The notes under the pieces: model-generated
Seen by the model: only the letters and a program-made list of their open reading frames with translations
What the model was told of the DNA's origin: nothing
Database searches by the model: none
Part shown: piece by piece, positions 32,531 through 41,791 of the stretch
How positions within the stretch are numbered: the stretch's first letter is position 1
Layout: each line of letters begins with the position of its first letter
Translations under genes and position numbers: made by a program
From: Nocardiopsis sp. YSL2
GTDB lineage: Bacteria; Actinomycetota; Actinomycetes; Streptosporangiales; Streptosporangiaceae
Length of the DNA stretch: 64,000 bases
Direction: 5' to 3'
NCBI RefSeq assembly: GCF_030555055.1
Contig: NZ_JAMOAO010000001.1
Coordinates: forward strand, 1,054,001-1,118,000

Positions 32531-33052
32531 GGGGGATGCCAGTCCTCGTGGGATGACGAATCCGGAGATTCGGCCGCACGGTGTGCGAACAACACGGGAT
32601 GGTACTCAGAACCAGGAAAAAATGCGACTTCTGGGCGATATGTCTTGTTTGAATAGTTATGTGATTCCTGTAAACCATGCACGTGACCAGTACCTAAACC
32701 GCCATGGCCGCATCCAGCCACTCCAAAGCAAGGTCACGATCATGCGACCCCTCATGGGCCTCGCGTTTCATCCGAACTTCAACGGGTATCGCCGCCTGCC
32801 CTGTAGACCCACGACCTGCGAGTACGCGCGCACTGGCGCCTACCGTGCGCACCTCTCGGCTCATGCACAGTGAGGTTGAATCCCCGCTGGGAAGCGGCAA
32901 GGCATCCCACTGAGTCAATCGGACCTTTGATCCGATCGGATGCTGGCCCCGGGAGCGAGGAAACCCCAGGCCAGCCGGGGTGAACCCGTGGTCTGTCCTG
33001 GGGCCTGTAGGGCCGTATAGCTCCTGGTGTGCTCGCCGGTCCGGCTACCGCA
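32531..33052. other. Promoter region of module 1 and integrase-relic 3' flank
   Basis: No gene was found. The first part is AT-rich (about 32610-32690) and should carry the LamG promoter. The last 130 bp (32920-33052) match the flank of the second integrase relic. Confidence 0.5.
32923..33052. repeat. Integrase-tail flank, copy A
   Basis: cctttgatccgatcgga, gaggaaaccccaggccagcc and tcctggtgtgctcgccggtc match the stretch 51928-52046 in the same order with small changes. Both copies directly follow an integrase stop codon. gtgtgctc also occurs beside the tRNA scars, so it may be an integrase arm site. Confidence 0.7.
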
Positions 33053-33717
33053 CTACCGGCTCACGGGTTTGAGCATCGCCGCCGTCGCCTCGGCCGCTGC
33101 CCTGGCCACCTCCGGGAACACCGTCTGGTACGTGTCCTGGGTGAAGTGCGTGGTGGCATGGCCAAGTTCTCCCGAGACCACCTTCACGTCCGCCCCCGCC
33201 GCCAGCGCCAGCGAGGCGGCCCCATGACGGAGCCCGTGCAAATGGATCGGCGGCAGACCCGCCGCCCTGACGACCCGGTTGAACCACCGGGTCACATCCC
33301 CCGGATGCCATCCCGACCCGTCGGACCGGGTGAACACCAGGCCCGAATCAGTCCAGTCCTGGCCCGCCGCGAGGCGGGCCTCGTTCTGGAACCGCTTCCA
33401 GGACCGCAGCACGCGCACCGTGTCCTTGTCCAGCGTGATCGTGCGCTGGCCGGCCGCGCTCTTCGGAGTCGTCGTTACCGTCTTCCATCCCAGGGTGACC
33501 ACCTGGGTGCGGATGTCGGCTTCCCCGTCGCCCAGGCGGGTGTGGGACCAGGGCAAGCCCGCCGCCTCCCCCGGCGCAGCCCCTTGACCGCGATGAGGTG
33601 GAACATCGGGAACAACCACCGGTACTTGCGGGCGTGGGTGAGGAAGGTGATGGTCTGCTGGGGTGTCCACACCATCACCTCCCCCGGCACCACCCCGTCC
33701 ACTTGCCACTGGCGCAC
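33053..33717 (-). pseudogene. Tyrosine integrase relic A (C-terminal half, frameshifted)
   Basis: The 3' part encodes the catalytic domain end: KSAAGQRTITLDKDTVRVLR, FTRSDGSGWHPGDVTRWFNR, the HGLRHGAASLALAAG box (HxLR), GELGHATTHFTQDTY with the catalytic H and Tyr. The preceding text (VWTPQQTITFLTHARKYRWL, FHLIAVKGLRRG with the first Arg) is in another frame, so a frameshift lies near 33560. Everything N-terminal of the WTPQQ segment is missing. It resembles phage and ICE integrases of actinobacteria that use tRNA sites. It can no longer make an active enzyme. Confidence 0.82.
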
Positions 33718-33729
33718 CCGGTCGGTCCG

Positions 33730-33896
33730 GTGTCCACACCAGCGAGCACGCTTTCGATGCCCTGATCGCAGCGTTGACCGCTCGTGCGGCTGCTCTCGGG
33801 CTCACCGCCCGGCCTGAGGGCGAAGAAGTCGCCCTGGCCGAGCGGGAGGGATGGATCCACCTTCCCGAGCGCGAAAGCCTGGCGCGCCTGGCCTGA
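33730..33896 (+). pseudogene. C-terminal fragment of a DUF429-like protein
   Basis: Plus-strand text EHAFDALIAALTARAAALGL then EGEEVALAEREGWIHLP and SLARLA matches the end of DUF429 proteins (predicted RNase H-like fold). No N-terminal part is found upstream, where the integrase relic begins on the other strand. It is a scrap left by recombination. Confidence 0.55.
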
Positions 33897-33944
33897 GCAG
33901 GCGGCGCACGGTGTCGGGCACACACGAGCCCGCCCACGAGCCTT

Positions 33945-34130
33945 TCAGCAAGCCTCCCGTGCCAGCACACCCCGAAGCGTCCGTGGCGATGTGATCCGCT
34001 CCTGGGCCGCTCGGAGCTCTTCACGGGTCCGTGCCAGCTCAGCGCGGAGCTGACTGAGCGTGGCGGCCTGCTCAACGATCAGAGCGGCGTGGTCCTCATA
34101 GGAGGGCGAGCGCGGGGCGGAGGAGGTCAC
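33945..34130 (-). CDS. Possible small coiled-coil protein
   Basis: From a GTG at 34130 the 61-residue product is TSSAPRSPSYEDHAALIVEQ then AATLSQLRAELARTREELRA, clearly coiled-coil, ending RTLRGVLAREAC. It may be a fragment. No strong ribosome site is present and no family is known. Confidence 0.35.
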   Translation of the reverse strand: MTSSAPRSPSYEDHAALIVEQAATLSQLRAELARTREELRAAQERITSPRTLRGVLAREAC

Positions 34131-34212
34131 TCGCTCATACTCACAGGCCGGCGATGCCTCACGCAGGCGAACCAATCAGCTTATCCGAGGCACCCAAGCA
34201 GTTACTGAAGCA

Positions 34213-34611
34213 TTAGTTTCCTACTTCTCTTAGCAAGATCTGAACCCTTGACGGAAATTGCACATCATCCACCATTGCCTCACAGATCACAGAGTCACGG
34301 AACCCCGAAAACTGCATTCGGGCGTATTCGTTCGGGTCGTGCAATATGAGCCACCCGGACGGACATGGGAGTAGCACCTCAAAGAGCTTCGCAGGAAGCA
34401 CTACAGGCGGATCCGCCTTCCACACCTCGCATTCAACAGGCCCATCAACACTGGCTTGAACGCCAAAAATGATTGAACTTCCCTCTCGATGCCAGCTACT
34501 CGAAGCGGAATCCCAGTCACTGACATCATCATCGCTTCTCGCATCTCGCAATACCAGGCAGCCGTGATCAATTTTCGCCAGGAATGAAACCACGGGACCT
34601 TTTGCTACCAT
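34213..34611 (-). CDS. Likely immunity protein of RHS module 2
   Basis: The 132-residue cytoplasmic-type protein starts at an ATG that overlaps the end of the RHS gene (AATGGTAG), so it is coupled to the toxin. Text is acidic and beta-rich (DHGCLVLRDARSDDDVSDWD, SSIIFGVQASVDGPVECEVW, CPSGWLILHDPNEYARMQFS). No known immunity family is recognised. It is AT-richer than the RHS gene. Position and size make it the immunity to the HINT-released nuclease-like toxin; the acidic surface would suit inhibition of a nucleic-acid-binding toxin (inference). Confidence 0.68.
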   Translation of the reverse strand: MVAKGPVVSFLAKIDHGCLVLRDARSDDDVSDWDSASSSWHREGSSIIFGVQASVDGPVECEVWKADPPVVLPAKLFEVLLPCPSGWLILHDPNEYARMQFSGFRDSVICEAMVDDVQFPSRVQILLREVGN

Positions 34612-34925
34612 TCTTTCTTGCTCTTTCCTTGTGAAAGCTGTGATACGACTCCGCCCTGACTCCTGGCACAGGGCAGGCAGTGAGGATACGCCGTCTGAGG
34701 AGATCCGGGAGTGACGAGACTAGACGGCGGCTGGTGGTCCGGGATCCAGTCCCCTCCCTTGGTACCAGGCGTCGTGGCACCGCACGTATGGCAGCCATGC
34801 GCATTTCCTGATTCATTGATCATATCTCGAACGCCATCTGCCTCAATGTCCCCGTTCTCCAGGGCTACTCCCTCTCGCGCGTTCGGCCCAGCACCCAGCG
34901 TCAGATCGCACTTTTGACCTGGCGT
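34605..34925 (-). other. Toxin tail domain, Cys4 with DH motif
   Basis: The last 106 codons of the module 2 toxin. CHTCG and PHCLPC could hold one zinc ion; DHQPP between them would be the catalytic His site as in HNH or endonuclease VII types. Family match is from motif layout only. Confidence 0.6.
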
Positions 34926-37900
34926 TGCATTGTGGACGAGGGCCGGAGTCTCCCCCGCCCCCACGTGGTAGGTGTGAATGCCCTGGGTGGTCAGGTTATG
35001 TACCGTCGCGGGCTGGGTCCAGGATTGGACCGCCGAGACCTGCACCCACGTACCAGAAGAGGTCTGCAACCACGTTTCCGGAGCTAGATCGATCGCGTCA
35101 ACCCACTGCTCCATATCGGGAACCCAGAACGGGTGCTCGTCAGTTGCGATGACCGCGTCCCCCGCCACTGCCGGACCGGGGATACCCGACTGCTCGGCTT
35201 CCGTTTCGGAAGCGGTGCCCACGTCGGGGTTCTCACGCTCGGTGGTCGGATCCACCGTGATCTGCACCAGGGTCTTGGCACCCGACCCCACGATCGTTGC
35301 CAGCACCGTCCGCGCGGCCTGCTCGCCCGTGTCGGGGTCGGTGGCCAAGACCTTCTCACCGACGTCGACCTCCTCGATGGGCTTGGTCGATCCGTCGGCC
35401 ATCATCACTGCGGTCCCCGGAACGAAACTGTTCCCGCTACAGTCCGGCAGGTTGTCGAGCTTGCGGTTCGCCCGGTTCAGGCCCCTGACCCCGTCGACCA
35501 ACTCACCGCCGAGTTCAGCGATCCGCCGCCCCAGCTCTGCGGCCTTGCCCCAACGCAACCCATACTTCGCCGCGATCTTGGCCGGCAACCCGCCCACGAA
35601 CATCGTCGCCACGTTCAGAGCGGTCTCACCACACGCACCCAGATCACCGGTGGTGAAGCACTCCAACCCGGCGGTGATCCCCAACTCGTCAGCGACCAAC
35701 TGCGCCAGACCGGTCGCGGCCGAGATAAGCTTCTGTTTCGCCTCTTCCTTTTCTGCCTGGGCTTGCCGATAGGCCTCTGACTGCTGGTGCTGGTACGTCG
35801 TCCCGCCGCCACCTGAATTCGAGCCGCGACCACCACCGGAACTGATCAGCCTGTCCGCCATATTTGCATGGGCTTGCCAAACTGGATGGGACGTAATATC
35901 AATCCCATAGTTTCTTTGAAAAGCATTCGCATATATATTGAGTGCTAGATTGATCGTGTTCCCAATGAGCCTCCAGAACAACCCGTCCGGGTCAGTGAAT
36001 GTCACTGGATTATTGTTGGCGTAGATGTAGCCGTGCATCTGCTGGTGGTCGGTCACGTCCATGACCGGGTCCACCGAAATGAAGCGACCCAGGGACGAGT
36101 CGTAGGCCCGCGCACCGAGCTGTGTCAGCCCGGTGGAGGAGTCGACCGTGCCGCCGACGAACCCTCGCTCCGAAGGCCAGCCCGCGGCGGCCCCCCGCTC
36201 GGTGCCGAACACCGTCATGTACCGGTGCGCGGCCTCCCCGGTGCGGGCGTTCACCGCGACCTGGCCCGTCCCGTGCCGGTCGGCGTGGATCCAGGACAGG
36301 GTCCCGTCGTTCTCGCGTACCGCGACGGTCTCCCCCGCGTGGGAGTAGAACCGGGTCGCCTCCTTGAGCAACGACTCCTTGTCCAGGCGCAGCTCCATCC
36401 CCGGCAGATACAGGGTCGCCGACTGCGGGTCGCGGCGGATCAGGCGCTGCCCGTCGGCGTCGTAGGTGTAGGAGGTCTCGGAGCCGTCCTCCTCGGTGAC
36501 CCGGGCCAGGTTTCCCTCCGCATCCCATTCCAGGTCCTGGTCCCGGGAGGCGGTGGTGCGGCCGGTCATGTTCCCGGCCTCGTCGTAGGAGTACTGCTCC
36601 AGACGGTCCCCCGAGGCCCCGGACTGCTCCACCTCCGTCAGCACCTGGGGGCGCAGCCCGGTGGCGTCCCCGTGCGTGTAGGTGCGGGTCACCCCGCCGC
36701 CCGGGCCGTGCTGCACCTCACTGGTGCGGTTGCCGAGCCGGTCGTATTCGTAGGAGTGCCAGTAGGGGGCCGCCCCGCCCAGGGCGTCCACCGCCGGTTC
36801 GTCCGCGCACGCCTGCTCGCCGGTGGCGTCGGGTGTCCACACCTCGGTCATGCGGCGCATGTGGTCGTAGGTGAAGCACTGCACATCCGACTGCATGTGG
36901 TCGGCGGTGGGCTCGTCGCGCAGATTGAGCACGTTGCCCGCGTCGTCGTAGGTGTAGTACTGGTGCACCAGCGACCCGGTGATGCCGCGTTCGGGCACCA
37001 GGGTGGTCTGGGCCGTGCGGCCGGTGGCCGGGTCGTAGTCGCGGGTCATCCAGGTGGCGTGGGTGTCCGACGTGTCGATGTCCATGGCCAGCTGTCGCAG
37101 TTCACCGGTCTTGTTGTAGACGGTGTCGGTGACGTAGTCGGTGAACCCCGACATCCGGGTGGGCATACCGAGCTCGTTGTGCGAGTAGGCGACCGTCTCC
37201 CGGCCCAGCCCCCCGGCGGCCGGCATCGTCTGCGCCCGCACCGAACCATCCAGGTTGTACTGGGTGGAGAACCGGTAGCGTCCGCCCAGCATCGGCTCAC
37301 TGGAGGGGATGCGGACATCCGTGGTGGTGGGCCGGTAGAACTGGTCGTAGCGCACCACCGCCGTCGTGTAGGCGCTGCCCTCCACATAGCGGGTGGACGA
37401 GGTCAGGTGCCCCTTGGCGAGAGTGTCGTACACCCACTCGGCCCGCAGTGGGCCATCAGGAGTGTCGTCGTGCAGCCCGACCTGGCGGCCGAGTTCGTCA
37501 TAGGAGTAGGCGACGGTCTCACCGCGCGCGTCGGTGGAGGTCACCAGCTGGTCGAGCTGGTTGTAGGTCATCGTGGTGGTGCCCGAGACGGGATCTTCGG
37601 TCTGGACCAGGCGACCGCGCAGGTCGTAGGTGTGCTCCCAGACGTTGCCCTCGGGATCGGTGACGGTGGCCAGCTCGTCGTTCTTGGCGTAGGTGTAGGC
37701 GATCGCGTCGAACGCGCCCTCGGGCGTGCCGCCGTGGTGGGTGCGTACCTCGCTCAGACGGCCCTGGGCATCGACGAGGGAAGTGGTGGCCACGCCTCCG
37801 TCGGGCGGGGTGACCAGGGTGCGGTCGCCCTGGTGCTCGGTGCTGGTGCGCCATCGCTCCTCGCCGAAGGCGACGTGCACGTTGTCGGTGACGCGGCCCG

Positions 37901-40900
37901 CGCCGTCGTAGACGGTGATGCTCTGGCGTGGGATGTCGGCGTCGTTGGCGACGACGAACAGGCTGTCCTCTGGGGTGTCCTGGTTGTAGTAGGGCTCGCG
38001 TTCCTTGACGACCTGCCCGCGGGTGTCGTGGAAGGTGTCGGTGATCAGGCGTCCGCCACCGGGTGCCGGGCTCTGGGTCTGGCGGGGGCGCAGAAAGGCG
38101 TCGAAGACCTCGTAGCTGGTCGTGTACTCGGTGGGGGTCCGCAGGGTGTGCGAGACGATCGAGGTGGGGGCGTCCTGACGGACGTGGTACTCGAACTTGG
38201 CCGTGGGGATGTCCGTGGCCTGGTCCCGGTCGGGCAACCACACATCGGAGAGCCGCCCCAGGGGGTCGTAGGCCATGGTCATCGTGCGGTCGTTGGCGTC
38301 GGTCTCGGCCACGGGCAGGCCCCGGGCCGGGTCCACGACCGTGGTCGTGGTGTGGCCCATCGGATTGGTCTCGGTGACCGACTCGGGAAGGCCCGAATCC
38401 GTGAAGGTGTACTCGGTTGCGGTCACTCCGCCGGAGGCGTCGGTCTCGGCGATGGTGTTGCCGTAGGCGTCGAACTCGGTTTCCTGGACCGTCTGGTAGG
38501 CGGGGTCGCCGCCGTCGGAGTAGGAGTCGAGTTTCCTGGTGCTGGTGGGCAGGCCCCGGGTCGGGGTCGCCCCGTGTTCTGCGCCGTCGTAGAGGACCAG
38601 TTCGTCGGTGATGACGTCTTCGGGGCGGTCGGGGGTGTCCGTGCAGTCGACGGCGAGGGTTTCGGTGCGGGAGACGAGGTTGAGGATCCAGGCGTCGGTG
38701 TTGTTGACGTGGGTGGTGTTGACGCACTTCTCGTCCCCGTCCACGGCTGTGTCCCCGTGGTCGCGGACCTGGGTGATGACCCCGTCGTCGTTGATGGTGT
38801 TGTCGACCCGCGTCTCACGCCAGGCGCCGTCCGAGGTCCTGGTGAGGCTGATCTGCTGCTCGACCTGGACCTTGGTGGCGGTCTGCTCGCCCCAGTCGTG
38901 GGTGACCTTGGCCGTCTGCTTCCACCAGGGAGTGCTGATCTCCTTGGAGATGTCCTGGCCGCCCTCGCCGTCGCGGGTGATGACCTCGCGGACGGTGCCG
39001 TGGAGTTCCTTGTGGTCGGTGTGCTCGACCCCGCGGGAGTCGGTGATGACCGCGGACCGCTCACCGGAAGGCTGTTTGTCGCCGTCCATGCCCTGGAAGT
39101 ACAGGTACTCGGTCTCGGTGCGTTCCTCGTTCTCGTGCCCGGTGCGGACGATGACGCGGTCGTAGCCGCGCCAGTCGGCCCAGGTGCGGTACTTGTCCTT
39201 GACCATGCCGTCGGCCTCGGTGTACCGCCAGGCCGGGGTGCCGACGTAGTCGTAGCTGGTGGTGAGCGTGGGCTGGTCGGTGACCAGGTCCACCTCGTTG
39301 ACCTCGGTGACCACGTACTTGTGGAACCAGTCGGTCAGCTCCACTCCGCCCTCGGGTGTCCACTGCACCGGGTAGCAGCGCTTGGTGTTGGCGTGCGGGT
39401 CGGGTGTGTTGCCGGGTTCGCACTCGGGTTCGGAGTAGGTGATGTCGAATTGGCCGCCGGACTCGGTGTAGATCGAGGTGACGCGCCACCTGAGCATCGG
39501 CGCGATGTCGTCGCTGGTCGAGTCCACCCGGTTGGGCATCTGGGTGCCGGCGAAGCTGATCTTGGGCATGGCCTCGGTACCGCCCACGTGGCCCACGTGT
39601 TCGATGGAGTCCAGCCACAGGGTGGGGCCGGTGCCGTCTCCGGATTCGGGGAAGGAGTGCTCGAAGGACCAGGAATCGACATCGGCGTACTCGCCGTCCT
39701 GGTGGATCTGGGTGGTGATGGTATCGAGCTTCTTGGTGGACCAGAAGGTCGGTGAGTGCCGTCCCGTGCAGGACTCGCCCGACTCGCAGTCCTGGTCCAG
39801 GGGGACGTCGGGCCAGTGTTCGGCGTTATCCGAGGTCCGCTCGTCTGCGGCGCAGTCGAAGGTGTCGGTGGCCAGGCACCGCTCGGAGGAGGAGAAGACC
39901 ACCCGGGTGGGGGCGGTGGCGTAGACGTCGTCCTCCCGCAGCCCGTACTCGATGCGGGAGACGTTGGCCGCCCGCACGTAGGGGGTGGCGGTGTTGGTGA
40001 GGTTGCGGCCGTAGTGGTTGGTCTCGGCGTCGTAGTAGAACGTCATGGCGTTGCCGTACACGTCCACGACGTAGTCGAGGTTCCACTTGTTGGCCTGCTG
40101 GCACCAGGAGTCGTCGAAGTCGGAGTCGTAGCAGGGCTGGCCCGGCTCGGGGGCGTAGACCGGCAGGGTCTGCGCCGAATCGGTCTCCGGGTCGCCGCTG
40201 GACCAACCGGGCAGGCGGTTGCGGCCGAAGAAGTACTGGGTGCCGTCGGGGGTGGTCACCTTCCAGTACTCGCCGTCGTGGGCGCCGTTGGTGGCCCCGG
40301 TGAGCCTTTCGACCCTGGTTCCGTCGTCGTTGGACAGACGGTAGCTGCCGTCCTCGTGCTTGACCAGCGCACCGGAGTGCCCGCTCATGGACAGGGTGAC
40401 GTTGTCGGTGTTCCAGCACAGGTCGCCGGTCTCGTGCCCGGAATCCACACAGGCGGCGTAGCGGCGCTCGATCGCACCTGGAGCGTAGGCGAATCCGTCG
40501 CCGATCCAGGACGTCTGGTTGTTGGAGGTGGCGATGCGCCCGTCCACGCCCCCGGAGGAGTACCCCAATCCCACGGCGGGGCTCAGGTCGCTGGGAGCCG
40601 GGGGCGCGGGGAAGGAGTAGGACCAGGAGAAGTCCCCGGACTGGTTGTTGACGTTCCAGGACGAGGCGGCCGAGAGCTGTGTGGCTCCGTAGTCGCCGTT
40701 GCCTCCGGCCGGAGCAGCGCTCAGGGCCACCAGGGTGCCCTGTTGCGGGGCGGCGGCCACGACCGCGTTGAGTGTCTGGTCCTGTTCGTTGTTGTCCAGG
40801 ACCTGGGGGGAGTCGAATGAGACCTCCTCACCCTCGTCGCAGGAGTCGTCGAGGACGCACTCGTTCAGTTCGACGACGTCCAGGCGGGAGGCGTAGTCCC

Positions 40901-41732
40901 CGCCGAAGGCGGCGGCGAATTCGGAGTAGTCCACCCCGAGCTCGACGGGGGCCACGGTGGGAGAGCCGTCGGTCCGGGTCAGCCGAAGAAGGATGCCGTT
41001 GACCCCGGCCTGTTCGGTCTCGGAGCGGTCCATGACCTCGACCCGGACCGACTCGACCGGTTCGGGTTCGGCGGAGGCGTCCAGGGCCGGTGGAGCGTCT
41101 TCAGGGGAGACCGGCTCCCTGCGAAACTCGTCCCGAGGCGCGGTCGGGCTGCTCTCCGGGGAGGGGCTCGCCGTTTCCGGTGATTCGTCCGGCTCGTCGT
41201 CAGTCTTCGGGCTCTCCTCACCATCGGGGCTCGGTACGGCCTCGCCCCCGGTCGGGGCCGGTGGTTCTTCCTCGCCGTCCGGAGGCGATTCTTCGCGACC
41301 GGTCCCCCCGCCCGGTTCGCTCTCCCCCTGGGAACGAGCGGCCCAGTCCCGCCAGTGTTCGGGTACCTCCCAGCCGTCGAACTCCTCACCGGCGACGGCC
41401 TCGACCGTGAGCTCCGTGTCGGTCTGGGCGCCGAGGGTGCGCGCCCTCGCCTGCCCCAGATCGACATCGGTGCTCGACGCTTCGGGCCACGAGACCGCTT
41501 CCGGTTCGGTGAGCGAGGCTCGGGCGACCGCGTCATCCTCTTCCAGAGCGGCCGCGGCGGCGGCGCGACCCTCCACAGAGGCCTGTTCCTCCACCTCTGG
41601 GCGTGGGTTGTAGGCCGTGGCGGACGCCGGAAGGGTGTTCAGCAGGCCGGCTGCGACGACAACGGCCACCGAATAGGTGATGCCACGGCGGACCGGGCCG
41701 GGACGGGCGGGGGTGTCACTGCGCGGGGTCAC
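34605..41732 (-). CDS. Secreted RHS toxin with HINT and Cys4/DH nuclease-like tail (module 2)
   Basis: A 2375-residue relative of module 1 toxin. GTG 41732 has GGAGG upstream. Residues 1-35 are an export signal (RRGITYSVAVVVAAGLL). A Pro/Glu linker precedes the conserved NNQTSWIGDGFAYAPGAIER domain, RHS/YD repeats and ARAYDSSLGRFISVDP with NNNPVTFTDPDGL. After a helical spacer comes a HINT protease domain (about 2098-2269: CSGNSFVPGTAVMMADGSTK to ETPALVHNA) and a last 106 residues with CHTCG, WIPDHQPPSSL and YPHCLPCARSQGG. Four Cys and a DH pair suggest a zinc-bound HNH/treble-clef nuclease. HINT domains release such tails by self-cleavage in known systems. Confidence 0.88.
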   Translation of the reverse strand: MTPRSDTPARPGPVRRGITYSVAVVVAAGLLNTLPASATAYNPRPEVEEQASVEGRAAAAAALEEDDAVARASLTEPEAVSWPEASSTDVDLGQARARTLGAQTDTELTVEAVAGEEFDGWEVPEHWRDWAARSQGESEPGGGTGREESPPDGEEEPPAPTGGEAVPSPDGEESPKTDDEPDESPETASPSPESSPTAPRDEFRREPVSPEDAPPALDASAEPEPVESVRVEVMDRSETEQAGVNGILLRLTRTDGSPTVAPVELGVDYSEFAAAFGGDYASRLDVVELNECVLDDSCDEGEEVSFDSPQVLDNNEQDQTLNAVVAAAPQQGTLVALSAAPAGGNGDYGATQLSAASSWNVNNQSGDFSWSYSFPAPPAPSDLSPAVGLGYSSGGVDGRIATSNNQTSWIGDGFAYAPGAIERRYAACVDSGHETGDLCWNTDNVTLSMSGHSGALVKHEDGSYRLSNDDGTRVERLTGATNGAHDGEYWKVTTPDGTQYFFGRNRLPGWSSGDPETDSAQTLPVYAPEPGQPCYDSDFDDSWCQQANKWNLDYVVDVYGNAMTFYYDAETNHYGRNLTNTATPYVRAANVSRIEYGLREDDVYATAPTRVVFSSSERCLATDTFDCAADERTSDNAEHWPDVPLDQDCESGESCTGRHSPTFWSTKKLDTITTQIHQDGEYADVDSWSFEHSFPESGDGTGPTLWLDSIEHVGHVGGTEAMPKISFAGTQMPNRVDSTSDDIAPMLRWRVTSIYTESGGQFDITYSEPECEPGNTPDPHANTKRCYPVQWTPEGGVELTDWFHKYVVTEVNEVDLVTDQPTLTTSYDYVGTPAWRYTEADGMVKDKYRTWADWRGYDRVIVRTGHENEERTETEYLYFQGMDGDKQPSGERSAVITDSRGVEHTDHKELHGTVREVITRDGEGGQDISKEISTPWWKQTAKVTHDWGEQTATKVQVEQQISLTRTSDGAWRETRVDNTINDDGVITQVRDHGDTAVDGDEKCVNTTHVNNTDAWILNLVSRTETLAVDCTDTPDRPEDVITDELVLYDGAEHGATPTRGLPTSTRKLDSYSDGGDPAYQTVQETEFDAYGNTIAETDASGGVTATEYTFTDSGLPESVTETNPMGHTTTTVVDPARGLPVAETDANDRTMTMAYDPLGRLSDVWLPDRDQATDIPTAKFEYHVRQDAPTSIVSHTLRTPTEYTTSYEVFDAFLRPRQTQSPAPGGGRLITDTFHDTRGQVVKEREPYYNQDTPEDSLFVVANDADIPRQSITVYDGAGRVTDNVHVAFGEERWRTSTEHQGDRTLVTPPDGGVATTSLVDAQGRLSEVRTHHGGTPEGAFDAIAYTYAKNDELATVTDPEGNVWEHTYDLRGRLVQTEDPVSGTTTMTYNQLDQLVTSTDARGETVAYSYDELGRQVGLHDDTPDGPLRAEWVYDTLAKGHLTSSTRYVEGSAYTTAVVRYDQFYRPTTTDVRIPSSEPMLGGRYRFSTQYNLDGSVRAQTMPAAGGLGRETVAYSHNELGMPTRMSGFTDYVTDTVYNKTGELRQLAMDIDTSDTHATWMTRDYDPATGRTAQTTLVPERGITGSLVHQYYTYDDAGNVLNLRDEPTADHMQSDVQCFTYDHMRRMTEVWTPDATGEQACADEPAVDALGGAAPYWHSYEYDRLGNRTSEVQHGPGGGVTRTYTHGDATGLRPQVLTEVEQSGASGDRLEQYSYDEAGNMTGRTTASRDQDLEWDAEGNLARVTEEDGSETSYTYDADGQRLIRRDPQSATLYLPGMELRLDKESLLKEATRFYSHAGETVAVRENDGTLSWIHADRHGTGQVAVNARTGEAAHRYMTVFGTERGAAAGWPSERGFVGGTVDSSTGLTQLGARAYDSSLGRFISVDPVMDVTDHQQMHGYIYANNNPVTFTDPDGLFWRLIGNTINLALNIYANAFQRNYGIDITSHPVWQAHANMADRLISSGGGRGSNSGGGGTTYQHQQSEAYRQAQAEKEEAKQKLISAATGLAQLVADELGITAGLECFTTGDLGACGETALNVATMFVGGLPAKIAAKYGLRWGKAAELGRRIAELGGELVDGVRGLNRANRKLDNLPDCSGNSFVPGTAVMMADGSTKPIEEVDVGEKVLATDPDTGEQAARTVLATIVGSGAKTLVQITVDPTTERENPDVGTASETEAEQSGIPGPAVAGDAVIATDEHPFWVPDMEQWVDAIDLAPETWLQTSSGTWVQVSAVQSWTQPATVHNLTTQGIHTYHVGAGETPALVHNATPGQKCDLTLGAGPNAREGVALENGDIEADGVRDMINESGNAHGCHTCGATTPGTKGGDWIPDHQPPSSLVTPGSPQTAYPHCLPCARSQGGVVSQLSQGKSKKEW
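34926..35441 (-). other. HINT (intein-like) autoprotease domain
   Basis: Starts with a Cys (CSGNSF), contains PGTAVMMADGSTKPIEEVDVG, the central ATDEHPFWVPD (TxxH-like box with DEHPFW) and ends HTYHVGAGETPALVHNA. This is the pretoxin HINT layout, ending directly before the toxin tail. Confidence 0.85.
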
Positions 41733-41791
41733 AGCATTCCTCCTGTCCTCCACCGGTCTGGTGAAGGACGATCACGGGGGCAGGGGTGAGG

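Noticed and set aside
36033-39755. 1240-codon open frame on the plus strand opposite the second RHS gene
   Set aside because: Same antisense shadow effect; text mirrors the repeat structure of the real gene.
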